Below the pieces are notes generated by a model that saw only the letters and a list, made by a program, of their open reading frames with translations, did not search any database and was not told the origin of the DNA. Positions 50,766-59,340 of a stretch of 64,000 nucleotides of DNA are shown one piece after another; the first letter of the stretch is position 1, and the number at the start of each line of letters is the position of its first letter. Both the position numbers and the translations under genes were made by a program. Source of the stretch: UBA7672 sp041166025 (GTDB lineage Bacteria > Pseudomonadota > Alphaproteobacteria > Caulobacterales > Hyphomonadaceae); the NCBI GenBank assembly GCA_041166025.1, contig JBEAMJ010000069.1:208688-272687 (forward strand), given 5' to 3'.

Positions 50766-52285
50766 ACGATCTCGTTTCCGGGCGCGATGCGCTTCACAGG
50801 CTGGACGGGCTGACGGCGGGCGCGCGCGAAGAGTTTGACGCTGCGGCGCGCGGGGCGGAGTCGCATGCGCGGCGAAGGGCGGACATCGCGCGGCTGAAGG
50901 CCGAGGGCTATCGCGCGCTGGCGGCGATGCGGCTCGACGTGATCAAGGTTGAGGCGAGGGAATCGCTGTCTGCTGCGGAGAAGGAGGCGGCGCGGCTTCT
51001 GACGGAGCATGAGTCCTTCACGACGCGGATCGATGGCGAAGTTGCAGCGGCGGAAGCCAAGCTCAAGGACGCCGAGGCGATGCGGCGCGCGGGCGAGAGC
51101 GAGGTTGATTCGGCGCTGAACGCCTATGAGGCTCTGGTGACGGAGACCGAAACGTTGGTGCAGACCGATCCCGGCTACATTGCGTTGAAGCAGGCGTTTG
51201 AGGAGGCGCGGTCGGTCTCGGTTCGCGCCGAGCAGAAGCTCGAGCTGGCGAAGGCGGACCGGGACGAAAAGCGCAAGCCCTATGAGGCTGATCCGCTGTT
51301 CTCCTACCTGTGGCAGCGAAAGTTCCGTACGCCGGACTACAACAAGGGCGGGCTGTCGCGCGGTCTGGACAACTGGGTCGCGCGCCTGTGCGGTTATGAC
51401 CAGGCGTATCTCAATTATGCGCGGTTGATCGAGCTGCCGGATCGTATCGCCGAGCACATGGCGAACATGCGGCTCGAGGAGGCCGAGGCGCAGGCGGCGA
51501 TCGAGCGGTTCGAGGCGCAGGCGCTCGAGGCGCGTGGGGCGGGCAAACTCTCTGCGGAGCTGACAGCGGCGAAGGAGAGGTTGAAGGCGCTGGATATAGC
51601 GCTGAGCGAGGCGGAGGCGCGACATGCCGAATTGCGCCGTCAGCAGGAGCGCGCGGCAAGCGGCGATGCGGGGCCGCAGGAGCAGGCACGGCGCGTGCTG
51701 GAAGAGGGGCTCGCCAAGGCGAGTTTTCCCGATCTCAAGGTGCTGGCGGCAGAGACGACAACGACGGACGATGATCGCGTGGTCGAGGCGCTGATCAAGT
51801 TGCGCACCGAAGAGCTGCAGATGGAGGTGAACTGGCGTGGGGTCGAGGCTCTGCCGGCGCGTCGGCGTGCGGGAGCCGAGACGCTCGAGCAGGTCAGGCG
51901 GCGGTTCAAGGAGGCCGGGCTGGATAGCCCCTATGTGATGCTGCTGCGGCCTGCCTTCGAGGCGGCGCTGGAGGCCTATGGCAAGGGTCCGGCGCCAGAT
52001 GGCGAAGCGCTGTGGCGTGCAATCAAGGCGACGGTGCGCCAGGCTCCGCGCAGCGACGACGACTATTTCGGCGGGCCGCGTCGGGGTCGCAATGTCGGCA
52101 GCACGGGCGAGGTGATTGCAGGCGTCATTCTCGGCGAGGTGATCAAGGCGGCGACGCGCGGCAGCCGCTGGGGCGGCGGCGGCTGGGGCGGCGGTGGATT
52201 CGGCGGCGGCTCGCGCGGCGGCGGCGGCTTCAAGACCGGCGGCCGGATGGGCGGTGGAGGTTTCAAGACGGGCGGTCGGTTTTAG
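50759..52285 (+). CDS. Coiled-coil protein with glycine-rich C-terminal tail
   Basis: 508 residues. Long coiled coil (30-140 and 230-300; for example EARESLSAAEKEAARLLTEH), a more globular middle (LFSYLWQRKFRTPDYNKGGL, DNWVARLCGYDQAYLNYARL), then a Gly-rich tail from about 460 (WGGGGWGGGGFGGGSRGGGGF) ending in two GGGGFKTGGR-type units. No signal peptide. Such tails are flexible and can mediate assembly or phase separation. The gene overlaps the preceding one by 7 nt. The function is unknown; it probably works with its two partners at the inner membrane. Confidence 0.75.
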   Translation: MVDDLVSGRDALHRLDGLTAGAREEFDAAARGAESHARRRADIARLKAEGYRALAAMRLDVIKVEARESLSAAEKEAARLLTEHESFTTRIDGEVAAAEAKLKDAEAMRRAGESEVDSALNAYEALVTETETLVQTDPGYIALKQAFEEARSVSVRAEQKLELAKADRDEKRKPYEADPLFSYLWQRKFRTPDYNKGGLSRGLDNWVARLCGYDQAYLNYARLIELPDRIAEHMANMRLEEAEAQAAIERFEAQALEARGAGKLSAELTAAKERLKALDIALSEAEARHAELRRQQERAASGDAGPQEQARRVLEEGLAKASFPDLKVLAAETTTTDDDRVVEALIKLRTEELQMEVNWRGVEALPARRRAGAETLEQVRRRFKEAGLDSPYVMLLRPAFEAALEAYGKGPAPDGEALWRAIKATVRQAPRSDDDYFGGPRRGRNVGSTGEVIAGVILGEVIKAATRGSRWGGGGWGGGGFGGGSRGGGGFKTGGRMGGGGFKTGGRF

Positions 52286-52299
52286 GGCCGAGCTCTCGC

Positions 52300-53922
52300 C
52301 TAAAACTCCATCCTTCGCGCCCCATGCGCTACGCTCAGGGTCTTGCGCCCGGTCTCCTCGGTCCTGCGACCGCCGAGCGCTGGGACGAAGACGTATTCCG
52401 TGTCGATGCGATCCTTGCGGAGGTCGAGCGTGAAATAGCCGCGCTGGCTTGCGTCCATCCAGCGAAGCTGAGGGTTTGTGGAGACAAAGTCAGCGGCGAG
52501 ACGGGCAGCGTCGCCATTGAAGCGGCGTTCGAAGCCGAAGGAGGAGACGCTCTGGCCGGCGAACTCGACGCCGATCGGGCCGCGCGCGTCGGCAAGATCG
52601 AACGCCCAGGCATTGTGGCTGTCTCCGGTCAGCGTGACGAGGTTTGCGCCGGCGCTGCGCGCCGCGTCGTAGAGGCGCTGGCGCGCGGCGGGGTAGCCAT
52701 CCCACTTGTCGAGCGAATAGGGCAGGCCAGCGTCGAGCGCGGCCGTGCGGCGCTGGAGTTCGGCCATCAGCTCGGGCGGTGCGGCGCCCTTGAACCACGC
52801 TGTGTTGGGGCGCGGAAAGAGAAGCGCGCCCATGATGACCTGCTGGATCAGCACCTGCCATGTCTGGCCGGAGGCGACCGACGTGCGCAGGCCTCTGGCG
52901 AGCCAGGCTTCCTGGTCGGCATCCATCATCGCGCGCGCGGGATCGGCGAGGGGGCCGGCGCCGAAGGCGTCGAGCGCCTGCCGGCTCGCGCCTTTGGCGA
53001 AGATGGCCTCGAGCTGGTCGTCGAGCTGGAGCGAGCGGCCGAGCAGGCGGGTCTCGAGACGGAAAAGCGTGGCGAGTTTGCCGATGCGGTGGCTACCATA
53101 CCAGTCGCCGCGCACGGGCATCCATTCGCGCCAGACGCGCAAGGCGGCGGCGCGGCGGACAGACCAAGGGCCCTCGGTGGCGGGATCGTGCGCGCTGGCG
53201 CCGTCGCGCCAGCTGTTGTTGGCCGTCTCGTGATCGTCCCACACTGCGATCATCGGCAGACGCCGGTGGAGTTCGGCCAGATCGGGGTCGAGCCGGTAGG
53301 AGGCGTAGCGCTGACGATAGTCGGCGCGTGCGACGATCTCAGGCAGCGGGGCGAGGCGGCGCTGAGCCGCGAGGCCGGGCTGGGCGTCGGCGCGGGTGAG
53401 GGGAGATTCGTAGATGTAGTCGCCGGTGTGGATAGCAAGGTCGATGTCGTCACGCGCCGCGGCGTGGGCGTAGGCGTTAAACCAGCCCGACGTGCCGTTG
53501 GCGCAGGAGAAGACCGCTATGCGGAAGTTCTCGACCTCGCCATCGGGCAGCGTGCGTGTGCGGCCGGTGTCAGAGACGGCGCCATCGGGCGCAACAAAGC
53601 GATAGTGATACCAGCGGCCTGGAGCGAGGCCTTCTGCCAGCACGCTGGCGCAGTTACCTGCGGCGGGCGAGGCTTCGGTTTCGCCGGTGATGACGATGCG
53701 CTGGAAGGACGGATCGTCGGCAATCTCGACGCGCAGGCGCACGGCGTTCGGGGCAAGATAGCGCGCCCACAGAACGACGCTGGTCTGCGAGGGTTCGCCG
53801 GATGCGACGCCATGGGTAAAGCCGCGGGTCGGCTGGGCAATAGCGCGCCCGGGCAGGCTATGGGCGAGCAGGCCTGCAGCGCCTGCGGACAGCAGGTGGC
53901 GGCGGTTGACGGCGAAGGTCAT
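52300..53922 (-). CDS. phoD: Alkaline phosphatase D (PhoD) family, Tat-exported
   Basis: 540 residues from ATG 53922 (GGAG 6 nt upstream). A Tat signal is present (NRRHLLSAGAAGLLAHSLPG). FTHGVASGEPSQTSVVLWARY is the PhoD N-terminal domain. The metallophosphoesterase core includes HTGDYIYE, WDDHETANNSWRDG and VTLTGDSHNAWAFDL, which bind the Fe/Ca centre. The enzyme releases phosphate from organic esters in the periplasm. No PHO-box-like element was searched for exhaustively. It converges with the coiled-coil operon. Confidence 0.93.
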   Translation of the reverse strand: MTFAVNRRHLLSAGAAGLLAHSLPGRAIAQPTRGFTHGVASGEPSQTSVVLWARYLAPNAVRLRVEIADDPSFQRIVITGETEASPAAGNCASVLAEGLAPGRWYHYRFVAPDGAVSDTGRTRTLPDGEVENFRIAVFSCANGTSGWFNAYAHAAARDDIDLAIHTGDYIYESPLTRADAQPGLAAQRRLAPLPEIVARADYRQRYASYRLDPDLAELHRRLPMIAVWDDHETANNSWRDGASAHDPATEGPWSVRRAAALRVWREWMPVRGDWYGSHRIGKLATLFRLETRLLGRSLQLDDQLEAIFAKGASRQALDAFGAGPLADPARAMMDADQEAWLARGLRTSVASGQTWQVLIQQVIMGALLFPRPNTAWFKGAAPPELMAELQRRTAALDAGLPYSLDKWDGYPAARQRLYDAARSAGANLVTLTGDSHNAWAFDLADARGPIGVEFAGQSVSSFGFERRFNGDAARLAADFVSTNPQLRWMDASQRGYFTLDLRKDRIDTEYVFVPALGGRRTEETGRKTLSVAHGARRMEF

Positions 53923-53988
53923 GAGCGACTCCAGCGTCCGGCAATCCTGGAGAGGCTGCATGACGTTTTGGAGTCGGTCACGATCTGG

Positions 53989-54501
53989 TCACGCCGGCGG
54001 GCGGAGGTAGTCGCGCTTGCCGAGCTGGACGCCGTTGTGACGGAGGATGTTGTAGGCCGTCGAGGCGTGGAAATAGAGGTTCGGGAAGACGAAGGACTGC
54101 AGGTAGGCCACGCAGGTCATGGGCATTTCCTGACCGCCGCCGACCGGGATGTTGACGATGGTCGTGCAGCGATCGTCCATCGCCTTGGCCGAGGCAGCCT
54201 GGACATAGGCGTTGGCCTTCTGCGTGCGGTCGATCAACTGCGCGAAGGATGTCTCGGTGTCGGGGAAGGAGGGCAGGTCCGTGCCAGCGAGACGGGCGGC
54301 GCCGCGCGCCAGCGTGTCGGTCGCGATCTGGACCTGGCGGGACAGCGGGAACATGTCGGGGAAGAGGCGGTAGTTGAGCAGGACCTCCTCGGGGATCTTG
54401 AGCGTCGCGGCGTGGTCTGCGCCCTTCTTCAGGATTGCGCCGAGAGAGCCCAGCGTTTGCGCGCTGGCATCCTTGATCAGGGTGGAGATCAGAACAGTCA
54501 T
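53989..54501 (-). CDS. DUF1993 family protein
   Basis: 170 residues. DUF1993 features: TLGSLGAILKKGADHAATLK, the LLNYRLFPDMFPLSRQVQIA segment, and PNLYFHASTAYNILRHNGVQ with histidines as in DinB-like four-helix bundles. The C-terminus (LGKRDYLRPPA) is typical. The family is cytoplasmic and functionally uncharacterised; the DinB-like fold suggests metal binding. GGACGAGGG precedes the ATG. Confidence 0.87.
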   Translation of the reverse strand: MTVLISTLIKDASAQTLGSLGAILKKGADHAATLKIPEEVLLNYRLFPDMFPLSRQVQIATDTLARGAARLAGTDLPSFPDTETSFAQLIDRTQKANAYVQAASAKAMDDRCTTIVNIPVGGGQEMPMTCVAYLQSFVFPNLYFHASTAYNILRHNGVQLGKRDYLRPPA

Positions 54502-54631
54502 GGTGGCCCTCGTCCTGCGTGGTGGGCTCTCATAGCGCGCTCACCGGGAGGTTGCACCGGGAAAATTCGATAGATGCGCCCTTGCCGCGATCAAATCCGG
54601 CGCCTAACGACGGGGCGGAGGGGCGACTGTC

Positions 54632-55195
54632 TTGAAGCTGAGGCTGAGAGTTCTCGCATGGAGCCATGTCGCCATTGGCGGACTTGGCCTCGGCGCGTTC
54701 CTGATCCTGGCGGCTGCTGCAGCGGGCGAACCGGCCTACGCTGATGAGTTTGCCTGGATGGGTGGCCTCACCGGTGTGCTGAGTCTCCTCTACTTCGCAC
54801 CAATGCTGGCCGGCGGAATTGGGTTGCTGACCGGCAAGCCGTGGGCGCGGGCGCTGTTGTGGGGCGAGGCTGCAGCGCTTGCGCTGCTGATCCCGGTCGG
54901 CACCGTACTGGCGGGTTTCAGCCTGTGGGCGCTGCTTACGACCGCGGACTTGTCCGGGGACGGCGGCATGGCGCTAATCGAGCAGCGCGTGAAGCGAATG
55001 CTGCATGCTCTGGTTCTGATCCTGATCGGACTCTTCATTCTGGGCGTGATCATCGGCGCCGGGTGGGTGTTTCGCGACGTGATCGATCCGCCGAGCCGGC
55101 AGATTCTGACGCCATTGCCGAGCGGCGTGCCAGGTCGCTTGACGGAGCAGCCAGACTTCAGGATGCCGGAGTTACCGGACGCACCGGAACGGTGA
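54632..55195 (+). CDS. Four-helix membrane protein of unknown function
   Basis: 187 residues from TTG 54632, with GGAGGGG 7-8 nt upstream. Hydrophobic helices: HVAIGGLGLGAFLILAAAAA, GLTGVLSLLYFAPMLAGGIG, LLWGEAAALALLIPVGTVLA and LHALVLILIGLFILGVIIGA. A Pro-rich C-terminal tail of about 40 residues follows. No family recognised. Its last 38 bases overlap the 3' end of the convergent cyclophilin gene. Confidence 0.6.
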   Translation: MKLRLRVLAWSHVAIGGLGLGAFLILAAAAAGEPAYADEFAWMGGLTGVLSLLYFAPMLAGGIGLLTGKPWARALLWGEAAALALLIPVGTVLAGFSLWALLTTADLSGDGGMALIEQRVKRMLHALVLILIGLFILGVIIGAGWVFRDVIDPPSRQILTPLPSGVPGRLTEQPDFRMPELPDAPER

Positions 55196-56081
55196 CGTTG
55201 CAGAGGCCGATGCGCCCGACGGGCTGCTTGTAGAAATCGTCCTTGCGCCAGCGCCGCGAGTTCACCAGCGTCGCGAAGGAGGCGCTGTCGGTGCGCATGA
55301 CTTCGAGGTTCGTGCGCTGCGCCGGAGGCAGGTCCGCCGCTACCTTGATGTCGGCATAACGACGGTACTCGGCCGGCGTTCTGTAGAAGCCTGCGTCACC
55401 GGTGCCGCGGGGAAAGGCGGACATGATCTCCATGCCCTGAACGACCCGGCCGAGCATGGTGAGCTGGCGGTCGAGATTGCGTGGACTGTGGCCGATGATG
55501 ACGTAAAGCTCTGTGCCGCCGCCGGAGTTCTCGTCATTCTCGCGGCCGACGCCAACCATGCCGTAGCAGTGCGTGAGCCAGACGCTGGTCGCATCGCGCG
55601 CAGCGGTCATGCCGTTGATCCAGCCGACTTCGGCGGCATAGGTGTCTGGATCGGGTAGCGTAACGAAATCCGCAACCGCGGCGCGTGGCAGCGTGAATTC
55701 GGCGTTGAGCTTCTCGACACCGATCTTTGGCGGGCGGGGCGGATCGAGCGCCTGGGCCCACTGGGTGACAAAATTGTCCTGCACGCGGGTGACGGCGCCG
55801 CCGACGAAATAGCCTTCGCGCGAGAGCGCTTTCACATTAGCGACGTGGTTGGGCGCGAACTGCGGCGCCATTTCGATGACGACGCGTCCCTCAGGGAAGT
55901 CCATGTAGAGTGTGGTCTCGGGGTCAAGGGCGCGCCATTCTTCCGGCTTGGAGGCGGCCACGACCTCTGCCGGAGATGGGGTGTTGCCGGCAGGAGGCGG
56001 CGGGATAGCGCTGGCGGACAATCCGGGAGGCGACTGGCAGGCGGCAAGGCTCAGCGCAGCAAGAGCGATCAGGCGTTTCAT
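55158..56081 (-). CDS. Cyclophilin-type peptidyl-prolyl isomerase lipoprotein
   Basis: 307 residues. A lipobox ends at SLAAC (C15), then a Pro-rich spacer. The cyclophilin fold appears as VVIEMAPQFAPNHVANVKAL, YFVGGAVTRVQDNFVTQWA, GMVGVGRENDENSGGGTELYVIIG and QLTMLGRVVQGMEIMSAFP. It would help fold envelope proteins in the periplasm. The ATG overlaps the stop of an upstream frame by 4 nt (ATGA) and has GGAGGG 2-3 nt before it. The C-terminal extension past the fold (about 70 residues) is unusual. Confidence 0.88.
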   Translation of the reverse strand: MKRLIALAALSLAACQSPPGLSASAIPPPPAGNTPSPAEVVAASKPEEWRALDPETTLYMDFPEGRVVIEMAPQFAPNHVANVKALSREGYFVGGAVTRVQDNFVTQWAQALDPPRPPKIGVEKLNAEFTLPRAAVADFVTLPDPDTYAAEVGWINGMTAARDATSVWLTHCYGMVGVGRENDENSGGGTELYVIIGHSPRNLDRQLTMLGRVVQGMEIMSAFPRGTGDAGFYRTPAEYRRYADIKVAADLPPAQRTNLEVMRTDSASFATLVNSRRWRKDDFYKQPVGRIGLCNVTVPVRPVTPAS

Positions 56082-56443
56082 CGTCCCTCCACAGTCTTGG
56101 CGGGAGATTGCGACGACGCACGCCCAAGCTCAATCGGAAAACGAAAACGCCGCCCCCGCCTGGGCCGTGTCCGGCCCTCGCAGAGAACGCTGAATGTCGC
56201 CTGGCTGCGAAATTCGCCGCCTTCCCGGTCGGCGCGAACGGCGGTGCAGTCGATATTGAGGTATCGGCCATCGTTCTGATCACAGACAAGGTCGGAGCAG
56301 GACGCGACCTGCCTGCCGCCCACGCAGCAGCCGCCCCGTTCCCGGCGGGCCACATGGTAGCTGACGGTTGCGCGGAGGAGCCTGCAGATGAGTGCGCCTT
56401 CGAGGTCATTGGGCGACAGCGCTGCGCCTGCAGTGACGCCCAC
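56078..56443 (-). CDS. Possible Cys-containing small protein upstream of the cyclophilin gene
   Basis: 121 residues from GTG 56443, uncertain. Points for: its stop overlaps the cyclophilin start as ATGA, and it holds a compact segment with cysteines (GGCCVGG, SCSDLVCDQNDGRYLNIDC, FSVLCEG) that looks protein-like. Points against: no good ribosome site, no signal peptide and a basic low-complexity tail. If the frame's 5' part were changed by a shift, it could be the end of a longer secreted protein. The 265 bp up to 56709 hold nothing else I can support. Confidence 0.35.
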   Translation of the reverse strand: MGVTAGAALSPNDLEGALICRLLRATVSYHVARRERGGCCVGGRQVASCSDLVCDQNDGRYLNIDCTAVRADREGGEFRSQATFSVLCEGRTRPRRGRRFRFPIELGRASSQSPAKTVEGR

Positions 56444-56709
56444 AGGGCATTGCCTCGCGATGGGTCCGAGGTGTCCAACGATGGGCAGACTCGGCCTTGT
56501 CAGGATCCCCGGCGCAGCTGTTTTCGGTTAGCATCGCGCGGGCATCCGTCATGCGCGTCGCCAGCGAAGGTCGGACAGGGACAATGCCAGGCATCGGCGT
56601 TGGCGGCAGTGAGGTCGAGAATGCGGAGGGGCAAGGCCGCGCTGTCGGGCGAGCACCCGTCTGCGACTGCAATTTTGCAACGACCAGCGACGATGGGAGA
56701 AATGGTTCC

Positions 56710-57870
56710 TCAAGCGGGGGGTCGCCGGCGTCCACGGATGCGCCGCCGCGACCCGGCAGGCATCAACCAGTTACGAGGGGAACGAGGTGTCTTGAGGGGC
56801 AGCCAGTCGGGAATGCGTCGTTTTGCAAGCCAGTAGGGTTTCCATAGCGCCTGCCAGGCGCCCTGCGGACTCGAGCGGCAGGGCCGCGGCATCAGTCGCG
56901 GCGTGTGATAGGTCCGGAACCAGCGGGCGACCGCGAGCGCGACTTCGGGTGGCACGGCGCTGTTTCGGGGTCCGCTGACCTCCCCAAGCCGAACGATGCT
57001 GTCGCTCGAGAGCGAGAGCATTGCGACAGGCTCGCCACGTTTCTTGACCAGCCAGATGCGGCTGCGGTCGCAGGCGATATTGCCGGCGTACGAACGGGAG
57101 CAGTTCTTCAGGGCAGATGCCGCAGCGACCAGATCTTCTGCGGTGTCCACAGGTTCGAATGCAAAGTCATCGACCGTAGCGGACCTCGCCCAAACATCGC
57201 GGCGCGCTTCGGCGCTCAAGAAGGCGTGGCTCTCAACATCGGCCATCCAGGCGTCCAGGGCGTCACGGGCGTTGGCACAGGACATGTCGGGCGTCCAGCG
57301 CGTCCTCATGATCCGTCCGGCCCAGGTATCCGGCCGCCTGCTGTACCAGGCCCAGACGGCCAGGCGTGGGAGCTGGGAGATAAGCCTTTTCATCTGGGGG
57401 TGCTCGAAGTGCCTTGCGCACCAGATGGCCAGGTCTTCGTGTCCCCAGTGGCCTGCGAAGGCTATCACCTGCAGCCACAGTGCGGCTCTCCGGCGTTTGG
57501 CGGGGAGATGGTTCGCGATCTGCCGACGGAACTCGAAACTGTCGGGCAGCTTGGTGAGCGGCATGTCGAAGGCAAGCGGATGAAGTTTGCGCATCCACAT
57601 CGGCACGCGCGCGGATGCAGCAAGCTGGGCCAGAGGCTCACCTGCGATGGCGCGCGCGATGACGGGTTCAACCTCGAATCCGCGACGCGGGACGGCCATT
57701 GAGAACAGCAGGGCCGGGAAGCTGATGGCAAGATCTGCCAGCCGTGGATGGCGGCTGGCAATTCGAGAGATGGCGGCGCGGTGAGGCTCCGCAAAACGCG
57801 AGATGGCCTGTGCTGTGCGGTTGGCCGGCGCACATTTGCCGTCGCGCGCAGGGGATAATGCGGCGTTCAT
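56710..57870 (-). CDS. PcfJ-like domain protein
   Basis: 386 residues. The C-terminal half has the PcfJ hallmark: ALKNCSRSYAGNIACDRSRI (conserved NC and Y), VKKRGEPVAMLSLSS and LGEVSGPRNSAVPPEV. Residues 110-230 are helical with many tryptophans. It was first described as a plasmid-conjugation protein of enterococci, but no other plasmid or conjugation gene lies here; chromosomal copies of unknown role are common. The C-terminus is Arg-rich (SRRRIRGRRRPP). The 237 bp between it and phoH hold the phoH terminator. Confidence 0.75.
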   Translation of the reverse strand: MNAALSPARDGKCAPANRTAQAISRFAEPHRAAISRIASRHPRLADLAISFPALLFSMAVPRRGFEVEPVIARAIAGEPLAQLAASARVPMWMRKLHPLAFDMPLTKLPDSFEFRRQIANHLPAKRRRAALWLQVIAFAGHWGHEDLAIWCARHFEHPQMKRLISQLPRLAVWAWYSRRPDTWAGRIMRTRWTPDMSCANARDALDAWMADVESHAFLSAEARRDVWARSATVDDFAFEPVDTAEDLVAAASALKNCSRSYAGNIACDRSRIWLVKKRGEPVAMLSLSSDSIVRLGEVSGPRNSAVPPEVALAVARWFRTYHTPRLMPRPCRSSPQGAWQALWKPYWLAKRRIPDWLPLKTPRSPRNWLMPAGSRRRIRGRRRPPA

Positions 57871-58070
57871 TGAATGATCTTGTGCTGGCGGACACGCAGG
57901 TCCGCACTGTCAGTTGCGTCTGGAAGGTGATGGATCCGCGCGCTTGCGCGGAAGGCGTCAAATGTCGCGCGAGGCGAGATGGAGGCGAATGGTGCAAGAC
58001 ATGTGCGCCTCCCTTGAAGCGGCTTCCATTGAGACGAGCGCCTTACACGCCGTGAACGAGGAAGACAAGC

Positions 58071-58100
58071 GGGGCGCGCCGATGATGAACGCCGCGCCCC
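58071..58100 (-). terminator. Probable phoH terminator
   Basis: GGGGCGCG (58071-58078) pairs with CGCGCCCC (58093-58100), with a 14-base spacer. On the minus strand it is followed by GCTTGTCTTCC. It begins 7 bases after the phoH stop. Confidence 0.6.
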
Positions 58101-58107
58101 AGCGCCA

Positions 58108-58932
58108 TCACAGCACGTCCAGCATCTTCGCAACCAGCGGGTGACGGACGACGTCTGTTTGCGACAGGCGGACGACGCCAATGTCCCCGCCCATGGTCTC
58201 GATGCGGTCGGCTACGGTGTTGAGGCCCGAGAGTTCCGGGAGGAGATCCGATTGCGCCGGGTCGCCGGTGACGATCATCTTCGAGTTCCAGCCGAGGCGG
58301 GTGAGCAGCATTTTGAGCTGGGTGTAGGTGCAGTTCTGCGCCTCGTCGATGACGACAAAGGCGTTGTTCAGCGTGCGGCCGCGCATGAAACCGACCGAGG
58401 CGATCTCGATCTGGCCCTCGGCAATCATCGCCTTCACCTGCTTTGCCGACATGCGGTCCTGCAGCGCGTCGTAGAGCGGGCGGAGATAAGGGGCGAGCTT
58501 CTCCTCCATGTCGCCCGGGAGGAAGCCGATATTCTCGCCGGCGTCGACCGCGGGGCGGCAGAGCACGATGCGGCCGACCTTGCCAGCGCGCAGGGCTTCG
58601 ACGGCCTTGGCGATGGCGAGATAGGTCTTGCCAGTGCCTGCAGGGCCGAGCGCGAGCACGAGGTTGGCGCGGTCGATCGCTTCCATTAGGCGCGCCTGGC
58701 CTTCGGTCTTGGGTGTCACATTCTTGACATAGGCCTGATCGCGCTGTGGTTCACGCTGCTGGTGCTGGTCGTGTGCGGCATGGGCGCGCCTGCGCTTCTT
58801 CGGGTGGCGTTCATCCTCCGCGATCGGGTCCCAGCCGCCTTCGATGACACTGAGCTGAACGCCGCCGGCATCACGATCGCGGCGAGCCTGGAAGTCGGCG
58901 CGGACGCGGCGAACGGCTGAACGCTTACCCAT
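58108..58932 (-). CDS. phoH: PhoH family ATPase
   Basis: 274 residues from ATG 58932 (GAGGAG 7 nt upstream). A charged N-terminal region (1-75, HPKKRRRAHAAHDQHQQREP) precedes the PhoH ATPase core: Walker A GPAGTGKT, CRPAVDAGENIGFLPGDMEE, Walker B VVIDEAQN and LSQTDVVRHPLV. PhoH proteins are predicted ATP-dependent RNA helicases or nucleases and are related to PhoH-L partners of YbeY. The ybeY gene is not adjacent here, and the terminator-like element in the leader may regulate this gene. Confidence 0.93.
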   Translation of the reverse strand: MGKRSAVRRVRADFQARRDRDAGGVQLSVIEGGWDPIAEDERHPKKRRRAHAAHDQHQQREPQRDQAYVKNVTPKTEGQARLMEAIDRANLVLALGPAGTGKTYLAIAKAVEALRAGKVGRIVLCRPAVDAGENIGFLPGDMEEKLAPYLRPLYDALQDRMSAKQVKAMIAEGQIEIASVGFMRGRTLNNAFVVIDEAQNCTYTQLKMLLTRLGWNSKMIVTGDPAQSDLLPELSGLNTVADRIETMGGDIGVVRLSQTDVVRHPLVAKMLDVL

Positions 58933-59340
58933 GGAGGCACTCCTCTTGCGGCAAGAAAACCCGCACCGTAGCTGGCGGTGCAGGCGGAAAAACGAAAACG
59001 CCGCGAGCCTCTGGGGCGCCGCGGCGTTTGAACGAGCCGGTTGAGACGAAAACGGATGGAAGCGGTGGCGGCCGCGTCGTGCGGCCTGCATCGTAGGCGG
59101 ATGGTGCAACCGTGCGCGGTCGACTCAATCCAGTTCCCCGTATGCCGAAGCGACAGACCTGTCAGCGCGCCACTTCGAATCAGCTTCCCTAGGAGTAGAC
59201 TAGTTCTGCGTTAACGGAACTATAAAGAGTGAGTTCCGCGCAGGATGGCCCAAGGCCGCTTTCTGCCCGGGAATGTTGCAGTCGGATGACACCGGCGCCG
59301 GGTTTCGAGTCGCCGGCGCCCAGGCAGGGAAGGAGCCGTC
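58933..59340. other. Divergent phoH / gamma-carbonic-anhydrase interval
   Basis: About 408 bp without a supported gene. It contains a minus-strand hairpin with U-run (58991-59028) and AT-richer sequence near 59190-59225 (TTATAGTTCCGTTAACGC on the minus strand) that could carry a promoter. A short RNA transcribed from there and ended by the hairpin is possible. Confidence 0.45.
58991..59028 (-). terminator. Terminator-like hairpin inside the phoH leader
   Basis: AACGCCGCG (59028-59020 on the minus strand) pairs with CGCGGCGTT (59005-58997), 9 bp, 14-base loop, immediately followed by TTTTCGTTTTTCC. This has the form of an intrinsic terminator but is about 60 bases before the phoH start and points toward it. 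It may end a small RNA or attenuate phoH. Confidence 0.65.

Noticed and set aside
52150..52280. Repetitive GGCGGCGGC-type DNA that might suggest a tandem repeat or CRISPR-like array.
   Set aside because: It is the coding sequence of the Gly-rich tail of the coiled-coil protein, with irregular units and no spacers.
52012..54573. An 853-codon plus-strand open frame.
   Set aside because: It is antisense to phoD and DUF1993, which have clear motifs; its composition is low-complexity Gly/Arg/Ala with no domain.
59190..59225. A palindromic-looking patch (CTAGGAGTAGACTAG region) as an operator.
   Set aside because: Symmetry is poor when written out, and no second copy was found in the window.
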